From Cladorhizidae sp. MBARI D1340-BT2 (taxonomy: Eukaryota > Porifera > Demospongiae > Poecilosclerida > Cladorhizidae), in the NCBI GenBank assembly GCA_028752905.1, contig JAQNBH010000006.1:23360311-23424310 (forward strand): a stretch of 64,000 bases of DNA. Direction: 5' to 3'. Made by a program: the position numbers and the translations under genes. Each line of letters opens with the position of its first letter. Position 1 is the stretch's first letter. Below are positions 44,733-57,299 of this stretch, piece after piece. The notes beneath the pieces are model-generated. The model had not been told where the DNA came from. It saw only the letters and a program-made list of their open reading frames with translations, and did no database searches.

Positions 44733-46657
44733 AATTATGAACATGTGAACAAGCTTCATGATTAGTGTAACATATTTCCCAGAACATTGAGGCAAGAATT
44801 GTAATAGCATAACCAGGCCTATTTATAGCTGCAACTCTCTGTAACTGTCCACAGTTTCCTAGCGAGTATCTTGCTGCTCCATCATGACATTTGCAACCTT
44901 TCCCAAGTGATCTAGTGGCACAGGCAGCTCCTCCTGCACGTCCTCTAAATTGCCAAAAACATTTTCCAATGTCCCAATGATGGTATAACTGGATCGTAAA
45001 GGATATCAACATTGAGCCTGTCACAAGAATTGCATATTTCATGATAACTGATCTTCAAATGGTTTTATAGTTGAATATACTTTGCTGAATAAAACCAATT
45101 GCAAAGAATGCAGGATAGACCATCTATAGGTCGTTACATCATCTCAGGAGCCACGGTACTTAATTTAATATGGCTTGGTAGTCTTATGAATTTCATTCAT
45201 TTTCCACCCGCACGCTTGACTACGTACTTACATTTTAGCGCCTTATGAAAACTGTAATTGTATAGAGTAGGGCTTCCTGTAGCCACTGGTACTAATTTCA
45301 ACTCTCTAGCACTTGGCAATCTGGAGATATTTACGCACCAAAATCAGGCATTCAGGTTTTTGAGGATCCTTCCACTTGTAGCTCCTGTAACATGGCTATA
45401 GTTATATCTATGAAAAATACTTTAGTATCAACATAGAGCACACAGAGAGACCTATCTTTTGAGCTGTATATAAAGTCCATAACATGAAGTTTGCAGAATC
45501 TATGGAGCTATACATGGTAACCACAAGTGTTTTTGTGTTTTTTTAAATTTTATGCACTGGTCATCCCTGACAAACTCCCAGTTGACTCATTGCGAACTGG
45601 TGATGTTTATATTTGGTAAGAGTGATTCTATCACAGGTTAAGTATTGATTTGAGTGCGGATGTAATCCTGTGTAAGTGCCTTAGAACTGTCCATTAATTT
45701 GGAAATGCAAATTCAGCTGCGATTGTGTCAATTTTATACCTGGAACAGACTAGCTAGCCAGATGTGAGACAAAACTTTCTTCTTTCTGATGAAGACTGAA
45801 GTATATCTGTTGAACCGTTAGGACTAAAAAACAAACAGATTTAGTTAAAGAGAATCCTTGAATTTGCTTAGGGTAAGTTGCTCTGTAACTAATTGATACC
45901 GACAGACAAAAACTAACCTTGTTTTGCACTTTTATTTTCTTTCTTTTTTCCAGTTCCTGTGTGAGTAATTAGTTCTGTGCAATTCAAAATCTCATTATAA
46001 TAATATACTAGAACTTTATTTAAATCAGCTTTTTTGTTCAGCTGAGAGTATTCGTACAAGTTTGATTAAATTTAGAAGTGTACTAGTATTATGCATAATA
46101 TGATGTAATGTTACATGTTTTACCTTCTTGTACGTAACCTGATATTCATCTCCCTCCTCTTGATGTTCGGACTCTCCTCACATTTGGTGAGTATTTGAAT
46201 CTACAATAATCATCCCCAACATCTTGCAATGTGCATAATACAACTACTTATTGTTGGTGGTAATAATTAATACCCACAACTGTCTATATCTCAACTCTCT
46301 TAACATGGTGTCATAATGCGCTCAGGATGCTACACACAAAACTAGATGCTATGGTTACATTTTCCTCTGTAAGTTAAAACTAGACCAACAATAGCTGTCT
46401 TTGCATGGAACTTGAGCTCTATGTTGAATGAGCTCTATACTGGGAGGTAGCAACAGCGAACCTAATTTCTGCTGCGTTATATGTTTAGTTTGTTCTTGCT
46501 ATAGTACAGGCAGCATTCAGCAGTGAAGCTAGATATATTTAATGGGAACTCTTAAGGGTGTGGATCTTGCTGTTCTTTTACTATTATAGTCTACTAGATA
46601 ATGACAGGCTTAGATAATTTATCCACTAAAGCTTTGGATGTAGTACCTAGCCCTTAT
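44733..46657. other. Repeat-arm flank, half foldback copy, and non-coding sequence
   Basis: 44733-44890 continues the repeat family outward (its reverse complement matches 57080-57240). 45175-45645 is another copy of the half foldback plus outer flank, in the same orientation as 42210-42690 (tgctctagcacttggcaatc-like, ttttgagctgtatataaagt, gattctatcacaggttaag). 45650-46657 shows no gene or repeat that I recognise. Confidence 0.6.
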
Positions 46658-49600
46658 CATGGGCGTACAGGGATTTCTGGGGGTTCTGCAGAACACCCCT
46701 TTCATTTTAATGATATTCATTGGAATGTGTTTGTGTGTGTTTTGCCCTCTCAGATTTCATTTCAGACAATGGCTCACTTCATTAATATAATTTTAATTAT
46801 ACATAGGTACATTGATAGTGTTAAATAATGTGGAAACAAAATTACAATAACTTAGGGCTAGGCTTTGCCCTAGCCCTAGCCCTTGACCATGGGGGAGGGG
46901 AAAATGAGAACCCAACGAATGTACTTTCTAAAGAAAGCCCACAACCCCCCCATGCAAATAAGACCAATCTGCTCAGGGTGCTCGGGTCCCACCGAGGGGC
47001 TGTCTGGTTGGATGGACTTTGTCCTTCGATCGGTTAATGAGCTAATCATTGCACAGTTACACATCATGCTACGTGAGCATTAATAGTAGTTGTGGAACTA
47101 ATGAGCTACAACTCTGCCATGAAGAGGCAACGACAAAATATGGACATCAGGTAATTTTTCAAAATAACAGCCATTGAGGATGAAGATAAGAGAAATTATT
47201 GCTAGCTATTTAGCTTGAAGCCTGTACACTTGATAAACCAATCTCATTTATTCAGATTCTAGTGAACCTCAGTCTGATCTGGATCATTCTGAAATCAGTA
47301 CCACACTGGAAAGCTGACATGAAGATGAAGTTCCTATAGTTAATGAATGCTCAAGTGGAAGTGCCGAAGGACCAGAATCGTATGTTTATTATCTGCAAAT
47401 AGGTCTATTGATGATGCTGCTAGTTTAATAAATAGTGGTGCTAGATACTGTCACCACGATGTACAATTGCCTAGTGTCCTTACTGGCACCTTTTTACCTA
47501 GCTATCACCAAAAGTTTAACATATTGTGGCTCAGTAAATATCCTTGGCTAGTCTTTAGTTCTAAGGTAGATGGTGTATTTTGTCCTCTGTTTCTTCCATC
47601 TAGCCAACGTAAAGATAAAGGTTACCTGGTAATTAAGCCTTTTTCTAACTGGATCAAGATGAGTTGCACTTTGAGTAATCATCCGAAGCTTCAATACCAT
47701 CGTGATTGTTTTCAGCAAGCATATGCACAATTGAAAATCCAGCATCACGAGTAGATGTAATGACAAGCACTACTGCTGTTCAAAAGGAAATAAGTCAATA
47801 CTGAGGCAAATTGTTTGAGCAATTCTTTTTTTAGGCAAACAGGGTATTGCATTTCGTGGAAAGTTAGAGGATGTTGCATCGTCAAAGAATGCAGGAAACT
47901 TTTTAGCACTGCTAAAATCTTTTGCGGGGACAGACAGTATTTTATATGAGCATCTTTATTGTACCGAGGCAAAGAATGCAACACACTTATCACCAGGGAC
48001 TCAAAATGTAATTATTAATATTATAGGCTATGATATGATTCTTGCCAAAACAATATCTGAAATAAAAGAAGCAAAATATTTTTCCGTTCTAGCTGATGAG
48101 GTTTCATGTCACAATGTAGAGCATTTGCACATATGCCTTCACTTTGTTGATGGCCATGGTGACATTCGAGAAGAGTATGTTTCATTTGTAAAACTTGAGA
48201 GAGTCCGAGCAGCTGATGTAGCAAATGCCATTATACAGACCTTGGAGGGGCTTGGCTTATCACTGAGTGATTTGCGAGGACAAGGGTATGATGGGGCCTC
48301 AATGATGAGTGGGAGATAGCTGTTGTGCAGGCATTACTTCGAGAGAAGCATCCCAAGGCATTGTACACCCATTGTGCAAGTCCTTCCATAATCTGGCTAT
48401 CATAAGTTCCTGTTCTGTTCCACCTGTAAGGAACTGTGTAATTCAGATAAAAGGTTTCACATTATGGATAAAGGATTCAGCTAAAAGAGAGGGTCTCCTT
48501 AAAGCAATCATTCAGAAGAGGTCTCAGATTGGCACAAAGCAGTCTTCAATAATCAACGTTTGCATTACTCAATGGGTAGAGAACATATATGGCTGGGAGC
48601 GTTTCTGTCTATATCATCCTTTTCTAATTGAAATGTGTGAGATAGTACTCGATGGAAATAGTGAATTTGTGAACTATAAAGATGGTTGGACTACTGATGA
48701 TAAGAAAAATGCTCTTGCATATATGAAAACATTGGAGTCCATGGCATTTTTGTATTCCCTAGTCACTCTCTTTAGGTCTGTTAAAGAAGCTGTTGTTAAA
48801 TTACAAGAAAGTGCCAAGACCTTACCTCTGGAGTGACAATAGTACAAGAGACTGTTGCAATGAATTTAAAAGAGATAGAGCAGATGTTGATAATTTTTCA
48901 CAGCGTATCTTTCGGCATCAGTCCAATATAACTATTTCGATGCCACGCACAACTCAGTATCGTCTCAATCCACTAATTCAGTTGAGGATTATTTTAAATG
49001 GGCTGTAGTTATCCCTCTTCTTGACCACATTATACATCAATATTTACTAAGCATACCAACCAGGTAGCTTCATTGCAATACCTCTTGCCCATCCATATCA
49101 CTACTTCATCCTTTATTAATATTGAACCTGCTGTTACTTTCTATTCTGAAGATCTACCAAATGTGAGTATACTTGATGAAGAGTTACATCGCTGGAAGTC
49201 AAGGTGGCTACAAATTTAACCAGATGAGCATCCTCAAACTCTGAGTGAATCGCTTAAACTCTGCTGCCTCAAAACCCTTCCAAATGTCCCTTTTGAACCT
49301 TTTTGCTACACTCCCACTCAGTTACCATATTTGTGAACGATCTGCTTCCACACTTCGATGTTTAAAAAAGTGAGGAAAGACTCAGTGCCTTAGCATTAAT
49401 ACTGGAATGGATCGATACTGTTGCAAACTTTACGTAGAACAACATCCATGCAGAATTCAATGTTAGCTTATTATTTCAGTAATTTTGTTTGTATATTTTT
49501 GAAGGTTGCTTAAAAAAAAACATCTCTGTAAATATTTTTGGAGTTTCCACGATTTGTGCTGGATGGGGCTTTGTGCTGGATGGGGCATATATATTTCCCT

Positions 49601-49695
49601 CTTGCACTATATATCCTCACCATGGCTTTCAGCCAAATGATCCACATCCGACATAATACATAACCCCCCTTTTCAAAAGTCTGCGTACGCCCCTG
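46658..49695 (+). mobile_element. hAT element with DUF4371-type transposase
   Basis: Putative ends are catgggcgtacagggattt at 46658 and, inverted, aaaagtctgcgtacgcccct ending at 49695. This is the cagggGCGTACGC-type terminal repeat of hAT elements, with mutations on the left. The 3.04 kb length fits an autonomous hAT. A clean 8-bp target duplication was not found (left flank gcccttat, right flank cttataag), so the ends are provisional. Confidence 0.65.
47119..49400 (+). pseudogene. hAT transposase (TTF zinc finger, DUF4371, dimerisation)
   Basis: MKRQRQNMDIR at 47119 could be a first exon before a gtaattt donor. A Ser/Glu-rich lead follows, then a TTF-type zinc finger region (ILWLSKYPWLVFSSKVDGVF, CPLFLPSS). 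RQGIAFRGKLED lies in a shifted frame. FSVLADEVSCHNVEHLHICL and HFVDGHGDIREEYVSF are the DUF4371 start. LRGQGYDGASMMSG follows, then a shifted frame with KRSQIGTKQSSIINVCITQW. The C-terminal hAT block near 49300 (ERSASTLRCLKK) is disrupted. At least four frameshifts or stops, so inactive. Confidence 0.8.
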
Positions 49696-50096
49696 CTTAT
49701 AAGCTTCTTAAACTAGCCTTATTCCTACTAGGACAGCTTCTCAGGCTCTTCTACTTGGCACACTTGTAGATCTTGGATAGATAACCAATTATATCAACAC
49801 AGCTCTGGGCTACTTTCCGGGAAAGTAAATTGGATGATTTTACAAAAAAATTTTTATCAATCAGCTATCTTGTAAACCGCCTCCTGTGTGATTTACTAGG
49901 TTGCTTCTATCACATTCCCAGTGTCCCCAGAAGTTGCAAACCTTTACAAGTGGGTACTGAGCAGCTGCTTGCTTTACAGCTGTACTCAAAGTTCTTTAGA
50001 TAGAGGAGCTATTGATTTAGTTAAGAGCTTTGTAAAGTTTGGCGTTATCAGATTACAACAGATAGCAAGTTTAATTAAATATTGTGGGGTGTAACT

Positions 50097-51920
50097 ATGG
50101 CTAAATATTGTGATACAGATAAAGTGCTGTGTATGTTGGATGATGAGAGTGATGACGATTTTGATGGCTTCATAGTGAAGAATTATAGTGAGGATGATGA
50201 GGATGTTGGAGTTTGTGAGGTAGCTGATAGTGTTAGTGATGGCGTAGTTGGTGGTGAGTGTAGCTAAAGTGGTAGCAGTTCTGGTGCCAGTACTTCTTGT
50301 TCCACTTCTTCCATCTCCTTTAGCCAGGCATCTGGGTGCACTGTTGACATGGAAGGAAAAGAGCCTTTGGAGTTTGCTCAGCTTTTTCTGGACGACAATA
50401 TCCTGAAGAGAGTTGTGAACGAAACAAATTTGTATGCTGAGCAATTCATGGGGCTGGAAATAAAGACTTACCTCTTCGATCAAGAGTCAGAGAGTGGATA
50501 AGGTGCTCAGTCAGTGAAATGGTGAAGTTTCTTGCCCTTTATTGCCATGAGCATGGATAATAAGCATCGGATTGAGGACTATTGGTGCAAGAAATGGCCC
50601 TTCACCACGTCATGCTTCTCCTCTATCATGGCGGGAGACCGATTTTGTCTCGCGCTTCTTTCACCTAAATGATGGAGAGAAGGTGTACATAGGGGTCGGC
50701 CAGGATATGATGCCCTGTTCAAAATACGGCCACTTATGGAGCATTTACTAGACAAATTCAAAACCTTTTACCAGCTGGGGAGAGAAATATCAGTCGATGA
50801 ATCAATGATAGGCTTCAAGGGACGGCTGTGGTTTATCCCTATCAAGTGGAGCATGAAAGCCTACGTCCTGGCAGACGGCTCCAGCGGATATATGTACATT
50901 TGGAAGCTCTATGCTGGTGAGGAAACTGTATAATATATATACACACAAAATAGCCATGAAGAAAAGTACTATAATATTATATATAATAAATATAATTCAC
51001 TTCTTAGTCTTTCCCCCCCACTTTTTTCTTTGTTTTTCCACTTCCTTCCCGCTCTTCTTCATTATCCCCTTTTTCCTTCCCGCTTTTTTTTCTTTTCAGT
51101 TCTTGTTCTTTTTTGGGGGGCTCCCAGAGAAATGAGAGCCTCTCTGCTACAGAACAACACATGACATGGTGATGAAGCTAGTGGAAGGGATGGAGAATAA
51201 AGTACACCATTTGTACACAAGTCCAGACTTGTTCCTCACCCTAAAAAGTAGTGGCTTTGGTGCATGTGGTGCTGTTCGGGTGAACAGGAGGGTGTTACTT
51301 GCATGTATCAAGGCCAAAGACAAAATGAAAAAGGGTGACATCAAGTATATAAGTACAAATGGTGTCCTTGCCTTGAAATGGATGGACAAGAAAGCTGTGA
51401 CCATTCTGAGTACTATCCACGATGATAGCACTATAGCAAAGAGGAGGAGGACAAGGCTGTCAGTAACTGGCATGGAGGAGGTCATAAAGCCAACAGCCAT
51501 TGTCGAGTACAATAGTCACATGGGTGGGGTTGACAAATCCAATCAGCTGATGAGTTACTATACCTTCCAACATAGGACACAGAAATGGTGGAAACGGGCA
51601 GCTTTTCATCTCCTCAACCTGGTATTGGTAAATGCATACATAATATATAAAGGGACACCTTTGACTGGCCGAAGAGTAACACACCAGTGCTTCTTAGTGA
51701 AGGTTGCTTTTGGATTTCTTCTGGAGGCAGGCCTGACAGAAGCTCAGCTTGAAGTGTCCATCTTCCCCACAATCATCTTGTGGCTGAACCAGCCAGACTT
51801 ACAGGAATGCACTTCATAGAGCACCTTCCCCCAAATAGCAATGGCAAAAGGTCCCTGTGTGCTTGCTACCTGTGCAGCAGCAAAAAAGGAAGTCAGAACT
51901 TCATTTAGATGTAAGATTTG
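50097..51920 (+). pseudogene. piggyBac transposase
   Basis: Start at 50097 (MAKYCDTDKVLCMLDDESDD), an acidic N-terminus. Motifs: DNKHRIEDYWCKKWPF, FSSIMAGDRFC, GRPGYDALFKIRPLMEHLLD, ISVDESMIGFKGRLWFIP (first catalytic Asp), and after a gap HHLYTSPDLFLTLKSSGFGA, CGAVRVNRR, VLALKWMDKKAVTILSTIHD, and YNSHMGGVDKSNQLMSYYTF (last catalytic Asp). A C-terminal Cys-rich domain trace lies at 51841-51945 (FRCKICKVALC). The 50917-51152 gap looks like an intron: gtgagg, a long C/T tract, ctacag. The Asp expected just before LYTSPDLF is not there. Stops at about 50266, 50500 and 51820 and slips make it inactive. Terminal repeats and TTAA ends were not identified. Confidence 0.8.
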
Positions 51921-52149
51921 TAAAGTAGCTTTATGTATTACACCTGCATTGAACTATACCTCACAAAAGTTAGTCCTGTGTCGCTTACCATCCACATCAT
52001 ATCGCGTTTTTTTAATTTCTTTCTTCACTTTTTCTTGATTGTTTTTTCTTCCAGTAGCACAACTTTTACCAATCCTATGTATGCAAACAACTATGACTAT
52101 GAATAATATTTATAGTGGATATGTAATATAAATGCATTGTTGCTAGATC

Positions 52150-52890
52150 ATCCCAAAGCTAGCTGAGCTGAAAATATACTAGCACTGGCTATAGAATACC
52201 ATGGTTGCTTGGCAGTCTACTAGCTACCTCCAGCGCTAGCTATTGCTGGCTATATATATATCAGCTACAACTGCCTTCTTCAAGCGCTAGCTAATTTTCT
52301 AGCTATAATGATCATCTAAAACTACCAACTTCAATCACTAGCTAATTTCCTAGCTATAATGATCATCTAAAACTGGCAACTTGGCAAGCGCTAGCTAATT
52401 TTCTAGCTATAAAGATCAGCTAAAACTGCCTGTACAGTTCAAGCGCTAGCTAATTTGCTAGCTATAATGATCATCTATAACTTCCAACTTCAAGCGCTAG
52501 CTAATTTGCTAGCTATTTAAAGATCAGCTAAAACTGCCTAGACACTTAAAGCGCTAGCTTAGCTATAATGATAATCTAAAACTGCCAACTTCTAGTTTGC
52601 TAGCTATAAAGATCAGCTAAAACTGCCTATACACTTCAAGCGCTAGCTACTTTGCTAGATATAAAGATGGTCTAAACTACTATACCTCGAGAGCTAGAAA
52701 CTTTGCTATCCAAAGATGACCGACAATTATTTACTTTACTAATTAGCTAAGCTTTAAAAATATGATCTACAACTGTCTACTTCGAGCGCTAGCTATAAGA
52801 TGACCTACAGCTAGCTACCTTGAGCGCTACCTAAAAAGATAGCCTATATACAACTAGCTAGCTAGCTAAAAAAATGCTCTAGCTAAAACT
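52150..52890. repeat. GCTAGC-rich ~51/54-bp alternating tandem array
   Basis: About twelve units around aagcgctagctaatttgcta and gctataatgatcatctaaaa. Two alternating types (aatgatcatc...ccaacttc and aaagatcagc...tgcctatacacttc) make a higher-order unit of about 110 bp. Each unit carries several palindromes (gcgctagc, gctagc, tagcta). No coding frame. Confidence 0.85.
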
Positions 52891-52899
52891 AACTTCGAG

Positions 52900-54390
52900 C
52901 ACACTATGTAACAAACTGGTTAGCTCATCCACATAATAATCTTACTTGGAGTCTAGCTTCACTTGTCTTGACATCTCTAAAGATTCTTCTAGCCTCCTGT
53001 TAGGTAGAAAGTTAGGAGATGGTCTGAATATCAATGAACACTCACCTCAACGAGCCACACACAACAAAAATAAATAATAAAAACATCAGGTAATTAAAAA
53101 ACACAGGTGATTCCAATAAACAGTGTCTGCGTGCAGGGGAAATTACCTGAGTAACTCCCTTCGCATTCTAAGAGTTTAAGGATGCCAATGGGCAATATTA
53201 GGAAAGTTATGAGTAAAAAGAACATATCAACAGAATATACCTGTAAATACTTGTTTTCTTCCTTGATGTTATACCTCTACCTACCTCTTGCTAGTGCCTC
53301 AACTGCCAGGGCCATGTAGGACTTGCCAGGCTGATGGATCAGAAACCAAACCCGTCATTAACAAAGTGCTAATACAGTTAGAGGTGCTGTGAGGCCCAGC
53401 ATCTGGCCCAACCAGTAAAGCAACATATTGCCTCCATTCCTTTCCACCAATCACTGTTGCACACCATTCCCCATCATTAGCTATTGTAACCATAGTTCAT
53501 ATTGAAATGTAATTATGGTACTTTATGACACTGGCAACCTGGAGTAACTGTCTCTTAGGGTATAAATGTACTCTATGTATGCCAAGCTCCTGCAAGCTCC
53601 AGGTTTCTAGATCACTGAATCTTCCATGCCCTTCTTTGTGACTTGTGGCTGCCCCTATGCTGAAGCTGTGGCACAGTAGACTTTCATGTATCAGAACATC
53701 GGATTATTCAAACTCAGTTGCATGGTAATGATCATCAATGGGAGATTTCATTAGGGAGGGCTAGAGATTTGCAGGTGAAAGTCAAATCAGTTCGCTAAAC
53801 CTGCAAAAGTAAGAGCTCAGTTTTATCTAATGAGTCATAGTTCGCTGTGCTTGGCAAGATATTTTAAGGAACTACTTGAGCTAGACTCTCACAAGAGTAT
53901 GGCAGTAGAAATGCAACCATAACAGAGAATCATGAAGAATCAAACAAAACTTCGACAGTTAGCAGCACCATTTATAGTCAGTTGAGAGTTCAAGTCATGT
54001 CATTAGCCTTGCTAAAGACGACCAGCTTGGAAGCACTCTATATTTCTATTTCATTCAGAAAAGAGGCCAAGGCATCCAGTCTCAGTGGAGTTCCATGAAA
54101 AGTTACATGAAGGAGTATCAGAAGCACACCATTTGCTAGGGGCAAACTGGCATGATGAGATAGACCACCAAGTGTTGCAGGCAATTCTGAATCCTCCGAG
54201 ACAGCACTGGTGGTTGTTAAAAGAGTGAGACATCTGGCGTGCACAAAGCGTATGATAACCTGAAGCAAAGAACTCTTGCATCTCGTTTTAGTAAATAGTG
54301 TTATTGTACAGGATGTAGTAATCAACAACAATTGCTCGTATAAAATATACACAAAAATACTTTAAATGAATAAATATGTGTATAAGACAG
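52900..54390. other. Region without a recognised gene
   Basis: A minus-strand frame at 53299-53493 (MVTIANDGEWCATVIGGKEW) and a plus-strand one at about 54052-54228 (FHEKLHEGVSEAHHLLGANW) look more protein-like than chance, but match no family I know. The rest is non-coding in appearance. Confidence 0.4.
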
Positions 54391-56480
54391 CATGGCTGCT
54401 ACTGAGGACATAGCTGCTTCTCCTTCAGGAAGTAAGCTGCTCACATTCCATGGCCCTGCAGACTAAAATCGCTAATGATATTAGCAATTATTGAAACACC
54501 CGAGTCAGTATCGACAAGTTTATAATGACTTGCTTGCTTTTCATATATCCAAAGTTTTCCCTTATCCGAACTATAGTGTAGATCCCAATACGTTGAATGC
54601 ATTTGGGTCTACAGTACCCAGATGCATCTAACCCTGCCTTGGCTGGGGACCTTCATGCAACCACTAACCATTGACATGTCAGATATGTGCTGTCTCGAAA
54701 CACAGAGAGTGGGCATTTTTTTACCCAGAGGTTAAGCAGAGTCCTGACTGGACAGATATCTGACTTTTTCTTCCCGATGAAGAGCTGGATTCCGTGATGA
54801 AAATTGTCTATCTTCGACTGTAATAGTCATTCTTATGATGTCCTGGCAGGACGGATGACCCACTGCAATAGCTGAGCAAGACAAGTGGCATGTTGGTTCA
54901 TAGAGGCTTCTGATAGACTGTCATTTCATTTCTCCTGATCTTGGAAAGCAACAGAGGTTAAAGCAGCATGCATTCCAAGTGATGTACAATGGTATGAGTG
55001 GGCCCCCCACCTCCTTTCAGCTTTATAAGAATATCAGGAGATATATGGCAATTTCTGTCATTTCTCCCAACCTTGGTATGCTTCCAAGTATTTGATTCCC
55101 TGTAGACTGTATTGTAGATGTTGATGGGCAGGCTCCAAGTGGTCTTTCTTGCCATCAGCAATGTAGAGAAATCAGATTGCTGACAAGTATACTTGATGGT
55201 ATGATGGTTAACCCTGACCCAGCAATCTATGACATGAAGCTGCACGGCACCCAGTCTCTGTTGCTGAACTGCCTGAAGCCCCCCTGCAATTTAAAATTCC
55301 TGGAATTTTTACTGACTACTGCAGTATGTAACCTTGGCCATTCCTAATCAATAAGTTTCTTCACCTCTCTTTAGCCCAGTTCGGCCAGCTAGATACTAGA
55401 GTTACTTACAGTTCTTGTGAGACGATATCAGGTTCTCTGATGGCTGAAGGGACCGGGCACAGAAATATGTTACATCATTTTGGGACAGATTAACCACTGC
55501 TCTATTCTCTCTCCCAGGGATGTGCTGGCTTATAATTAGCAGATTATATTAGAGCAAAAGAAAAACAGGCTTTTCATGAGGTTCATCACATTGACAACCT
55601 TTCTACCACCTAATATCAGGATGGCCACCAATACAACACTGCTACACCAGTATTTAGCTGCTTATGCCCACCACTATTTTTTCCCATAAAGCTTTCCCAA
55701 TCACTAATGGAAACAGTTCCTTCACCACGATGTGAGGGATTTTCTATGCTTGTTGTATATAGTTTATCTTAATACCATTGCCCTCCTGACAAGAATATTC
55801 CACACTCCCATCATCGTAGGGCATTGGAATTAAGATCACTTCCCAACACCAATCCTCCCCCTATTCTATGCTTGGACAATGCAGGCCCACCATAAAAGCT
55901 GATAGAAACTCATTCTGATCCTGGTGCTATAATGGAGCTCTCTAGCTAATGCTGGCAGGTCAGTTTCTTCTCAGGAATGATCTGCCTGATTTTATTAAGC
56001 TGCATACGTATTGTAGCCGCCCAATTATTCCAACAAATGGAGTTCTAATAATTGAAAATCATCGATAACTGAACTGCAGTGTGGAAGACCTTCAGCTATT
56101 TTTAGCTCCACATAAAATCATTGGCAATCCACTCTCCTATACTGCATTCCACTGCCACTCAAGCTAAATTTATCCAGTTCTTCATAATATCACAGATCTT
56201 GAGCTCAATATTGATATTAAGGAAAACTCTTTTTGTCTTTTGAATAGGTCTGGCCATACTCTCTGCTTAGACTAGAACATGCCGGACTAGTGAATGCTAT
56301 AACACATCCCTCCACATTGGACTAGAGATGTTGACCTATTGAAGTGCAAAGCACGTTACTTCATAGCAGCAGTCTGATATCAGTCATCAACATTACCATA
56401 GAGAAAAATCCGTCATAAGCACAAAAGTTGGTGAGAACTCAGGTTGCAGAGCAAGTTTAATGATATTGTCACCAAACTTT
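54390..56480 (+). pseudogene. Unrecognised coding-like relic
   Basis: Protein-like blocks on the plus strand in changing frames: MAATEDIAASPSGSKLLTFH (ATG near 54392), HPSQYRQVYNDLLAFHISKV then FPYPNYSVDPNTLNAFGS, REWAFFYPEVKQSPDW, FLPDEELDSVMKIVYLRL, DPAIYDMKLHGTQSLLLNCL, RMATNTTLLHQYLAAYAHHY, and KVGENSGCRASLMILSPNFG. Stops and slips occur every 30-60 codons. I do not recognise the family. It could be a decayed transposon polyprotein or a host-gene retrocopy. Confidence 0.35.
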
Positions 56481-57079
56481 GGTTTGTTTGGTCGTATACC
56501 TAACCATATACACATGAGGCAATCCTAGGTCTATGATTGGTAGCCATGGATATGGGGCAGAGACATGATTGGTGACAGAGACAGCTAATAAGTGTTATGT
56601 TAGTAAACATTGCAGAGAGTGGAAGTTGCTGCATGCACTCAAAGAAGGATGGTAGAAGAATAATTTTGACGCAAAATTCATAATTTGCAGGAGATTATTA
56701 ATGTTACTTTCTGTGATGGTACTCACGAAAAAAAAGTTAGATCTTTTCTTATGTCTGGGCATTTATGAGACGAGTTCCAAAAGGAAGTTTAGACTTTCCC
56801 AGAAGATGCCTGAAACTTGAGAAGTCTTGAGTTGCCCTAACTATGAAGTATTTGGGTTTGCATGCACTAGAATAAATTTAAAGTAGTATAGCCACAATAG
56901 TTAAATATTTGCTCTACATTCTCATCACCTCACTTGCCATAAGGTATAGAGTGAGGCTCTTGGGAATAAAATTACCCACCAAAAATATCCTGTATTGCTG
57001 TGCACATATTCAACATATCTGACCATGCCCTAAGAGTTTCTCCATTGTTGTTATGATGTTTGGAAGCTAGCTACGTAAC

Positions 57080-57290
57080 TAACATAAGAGCAGCAAGATA
57101 CTCGTTAGGAAACTGTGGACAGCTACAGACATTTGCAGCTATAAACAGGCCTGGTTATTCTAGTAAAACTCCTGCTGCAATGTTCTGTGAAACACATTAC
57201 CCTAATGTTGAAGCTTATTACACATGCTCATAAGCTGATATTTATTTCAAGAGCAGCACTTCATAATCGACCATATGGATGTTAACGACA
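57080..57290. repeat. Partial third copy of the inverted-repeat family
   Basis: agcagcaagatactcgttag, gaaactgtggacag and aacaggcctggttatt match the reverse complement of 44733-44890, the outer flank of the right arm. Weak similarity to window positions 1-110 continues (aacatgagaggc at about 57321). Confidence 0.65.
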
Positions 57291-57299
57291 TGTATACTA

